Notes under the pieces: generated by a model
The model's database searches: none
Told to the model about the DNA's origin: nothing
What the model saw: only the letters and a program-made list of their open reading frames with translations
Part shown: piece after piece, positions 62,313 to 64,000 of the stretch
Layout: every line of letters begins with the position of its first letter
Position numbering within the stretch: the stretch's first letter is position 1
Made by a program: the position numbers and the translations under genes
From: Lewinella sp. IMCC34191
Lineage (GTDB): Bacteria; Bacteroidota; Bacteroidia; Chitinophagales; Saprospiraceae
DNA length: 64,000 nt
Reading direction: 5' to 3'
NCBI RefSeq assembly: GCF_003390935.1
Contig: NZ_QNQZ01000008.1
Location: 1-64,000 of the forward strand

Positions 62313-63782
62313 TTAGTAGTTGGGATTCTGTTCCCAGTTGCCTCCCGAAAATTGGATTTCCTCGAAGGGTACGGGGAAGACTTCGTTCTTTCCGGCCGTA
62401 AAGCCGTCAATCTCGGCGGCGGCGCGGCCGGTCCGGACGAGGTCGAAGAAGCGGTGTCCTTCTCCCACGAGTTCCAGCCGCCGTTCGGCGAGGATAAAGT
62501 CGCGCAGGGCATCACCGGAGGCACTGATGTCGTGGTCTTCGTCGCCGAAGGCACGGCGGCGGACCATATTGAGGTACTCCCGTGCCTGCTCGTCGTTGCC
62601 GGTGGCATTCAGCGCCTCGGCGGCCATTAACAGGACGTCGGCGTAGCGAATGGCGCGGTAATTGTTCGGATTGGTCAGGTTCTGATCGCCGATGTTGGTG
62701 TCCCCCTTCCGGGCGATATACTTGCGGTTGTAGTAGCCGGTGTGCTCGTAGCCGGTACCGTAGGTCGCGCCGGTCTCGTCGGCCCACGCCTCGATATCGA
62801 GGATGCTCACGTCGCGGCGGCTGTCGCCGGGCTCGAAGGCATCGTAGGCCTCCTGTACCGGTACGTTGAAACTGAAGCCACCGTCGAAAACGGGGCCGCT
62901 GTAGTTACGGATGCCGTTGAAGCCGACGGCGATGTTGCCTTCGCTACACTGCAGGCAGCCGAAACCGGCGCCTTCCGCGTCGGAGTACTGCACTTCGAAG
63001 ATGGATCCGGGGCCGTTCTCGCCGGCCGGCTCGAAGATGCCGTCGAAGTCCTCTTCCAGCATGTAATTGCCGGATTGGATCACCTCCTGCAGTACCTGGG
63101 CAGCGGAGGTGTAGTTTTCCTGGTACAGGTACGCTTTACCGAGCAGCGCCTGGGCGGCCGCCTTCGGTACGCGACCCACCTGCGGAGCGGTAGCGGCCAG
63201 ATCGGGGATCGCCGCCATCAGGTCGGATTCAATCAGGGCGTACACCTCGCTGACGGGGCTGCGAGGGATCGAATTTTCATCTCCCAGGGCGAAGCGGGCC
63301 TCCGGCTTGATCGGGATCGGGCCGAACCACTTGACGAGTTCAAAATTGTAATAAGCGCGCAGGAAGCGGGCCTCGGCGATGATCTGCGCCTTTCCGTCGA
63401 AGTCGATCTTGTCCTGAAATTCCAGGATGAAGGTCGCCCGGTTTACGCCGGCAAACATCCAGTCCCAGATGTTACCCACCTGGTCGTTGACGGGGGTGTG
63501 GATCATATCGTCCACCTGCTGGAAACCGATGACGTCGTTGGCACTCTCGCCGCCGGCCAGGGTATTGTCGGAAGCGATCTCGCCGAGCAAGACATTCAGA
63601 TAGGTGGGTTGCAGCAGGTCGTACGCGGCGATCAGGGCGTTCTCGTAATCGGGGGGCGTATTGAAGTAGTTCTCCGAATCGATGGAGTAGACCGGGTCGC
63701 GGCCGATGAAGTCCTCCTCGCACGCCGTCAGGCTGATGAGCAGCGCGGCCCCGAGCAGGAATGTCGTTTTCAGTTTGTGCAT
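62313..63782 (-). CDS. SusD/RagB-type nutrient-binding lipoprotein (PUL 2)
   Basis: Surface lipoprotein of 489 residues. Lipobox ISLTACEEDFI (Cys 21). N-terminal GRDPVYSIDSENYFNTPPDYENALIAAYDLLQ, then the TPR-like AEARFLRAYYNFELVKWFGPIPI; C-terminal NPNNYRAIRYADVLLMAAEALNATGNDEQAREYLNMVRRRA and LVGEGHRFFDLVRTGRAAAEI are standard SusD signatures. It follows the SusC gene by 12 bp and precedes the glycan-binding lipoprotein. The GH16 neighbours point to laminarin or a mixed-linkage beta-glucan as ligand. Confidence 0.95.
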   Translation of the reverse strand: MHKLKTTFLLGAALLISLTACEEDFIGRDPVYSIDSENYFNTPPDYENALIAAYDLLQPTYLNVLLGEIASDNTLAGGESANDVIGFQQVDDMIHTPVNDQVGNIWDWMFAGVNRATFILEFQDKIDFDGKAQIIAEARFLRAYYNFELVKWFGPIPIKPEARFALGDENSIPRSPVSEVYALIESDLMAAIPDLAATAPQVGRVPKAAAQALLGKAYLYQENYTSAAQVLQEVIQSGNYMLEEDFDGIFEPAGENGPGSIFEVQYSDAEGAGFGCLQCSEGNIAVGFNGIRNYSGPVFDGGFSFNVPVQEAYDAFEPGDSRRDVSILDIEAWADETGATYGTGYEHTGYYNRKYIARKGDTNIGDQNLTNPNNYRAIRYADVLLMAAEALNATGNDEQAREYLNMVRRRAFGDEDHDISASGDALRDFILAERRLELVGEGHRFFDLVRTGRAAAEIDGFTAGKNEVFPVPFEEIQFSGGNWEQNPNY

Positions 63783-63794
63783 AATCTTTGGTAA

Positions 63795-64000
63795 TTACAG
63801 GCTGAGGTTAGCGCCGACGAGGAAAGAGCGGGCGATGGGGTAGAAGCCGAAGTCGATGCCGCTGCCGATGGGGGCACCGCTGGAGGCAGCGGGGTCGTAG
63901 CCCAGGTAGTCGGAAAGGGTGAGCAGGTTGTTGCCGCTGAAGTAGAGGCGAAGGCTGGAGTTATCCCGACTGCCGATGGTCAGGGGCAGGGTGTAGCCGA
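63795..64000 (-). CDS. SusC/RagA TonB-dependent transporter, C-terminal fragment
   Basis: Only the last 67 or so codons are inside the window; the gene continues beyond position 64000. The reading frame ends in YFSGNNLLTLSDYLGYDP, then FGFYPIARSFLVGANLSL and TAA, which is the standard last strand of SusC-type barrels. It is the first gene of the PUL 2 operon, with SusD 12 bp downstream. Outer-membrane importer of oligosaccharides; nothing can be said of its plug or STN domain. Confidence 0.9.
   Translation of the reverse strand, partial: GYTLPLTIGSRDNSSLRLYFSGNNLLTLSDYLGYDPAASSGAPIGSGIDFGFYPIARSFLVGANLSL

Overview
The window looks like a chromosomal segment of a polysaccharide-degrading member of the Bacteroidota, most plausibly the Saprospiria/Lewinella group. 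This is inferred from gene content, not from a database search. Supporting signs are two SusC/SusD loci, Por/type IX secretion (T9SS) C-terminal tails on several large secreted proteins, an ECF sigma/FecR pair, a general lack of Shine-Dalgarno sequences, and fairly GC-rich coding sequence that creates very long antisense shadow frames. No phage, plasmid, CRISPR array or intact transposase was seen.

Layout. 1-463: end of an rRNA operon (spacer, 5S rRNA, terminator) followed by a small hairpin array. 464-2615: a secreted M20-type amidohydrolase and a DUF2461 protein. 2800-6745: a Hen1-Pnkp RNA repair operon. 6801-10926: a D-galactonate catabolic cluster (dgoK and dgoA on +, converging on dgoT and dgoD on -). 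10927-14681: a repeat-rich island holding a pair of secreted proteins, one FGE-sulfatase-like and one with 26-residue GDGHD repeats and a T9SS tail. The pair is bounded by two 104-bp direct repeats. 14682-20000: uvrA and a T9SS protein with four carbohydrate-binding-like repeats. 20207-25840: small proteins, a SUFU-like protein, a lipoprotein, a PAS-LuxR regulator, a small tyrosine phosphatase and membrane proteins. 25907-28878: a CE15-like esterase and an acyl-CoA ligase, then a probable MITE.

29372-44209 is a polysaccharide utilization locus (PUL 1): DUF2264 protein, GH2, GH88, double GH43, SusD, SusC with an STN domain, FecR and a divergent ECF sigma factor. GH88, GH43 and the nearby CE15-like esterase point to a uronic-acid-containing hemicellulose, pectin or algal glycan. 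The DgoK/DgoA/DgoD/DgoT set could take up galactonate, but the link between the two is inference. 44246-55709 is mixed housekeeping and signalling: a class V aminotransferase, an SDR, a TonB-dependent receptor next to a LytS/LytTR pair, a degenerate transglutaminase-like protein, carbonic anhydrase and a VOC protein. 55766-64000 is a second locus (PUL 2) read on the minus strand: SusC (cut by the window edge), SusD, a three-repeat glycan-binding lipoprotein, two GH16 enzymes and a T9SS protein. It is most likely for laminarin or a related beta-glucan.

The most unusual signals are non-coding. There are hairpins whose loop is constant while the arms vary together (TCC-loop arrays at 336-421 and 8356-8473; GTCA-loop hairpins at 11322-11519). 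One TCC array supplies the C-terminus and stop codon of dgoA. A roughly 20-bp motif built on GCGCAGGTA occurs at least eight times, mostly between genes. The 104-bp direct repeats enclose the FGE-like/GDGHD gene pair.
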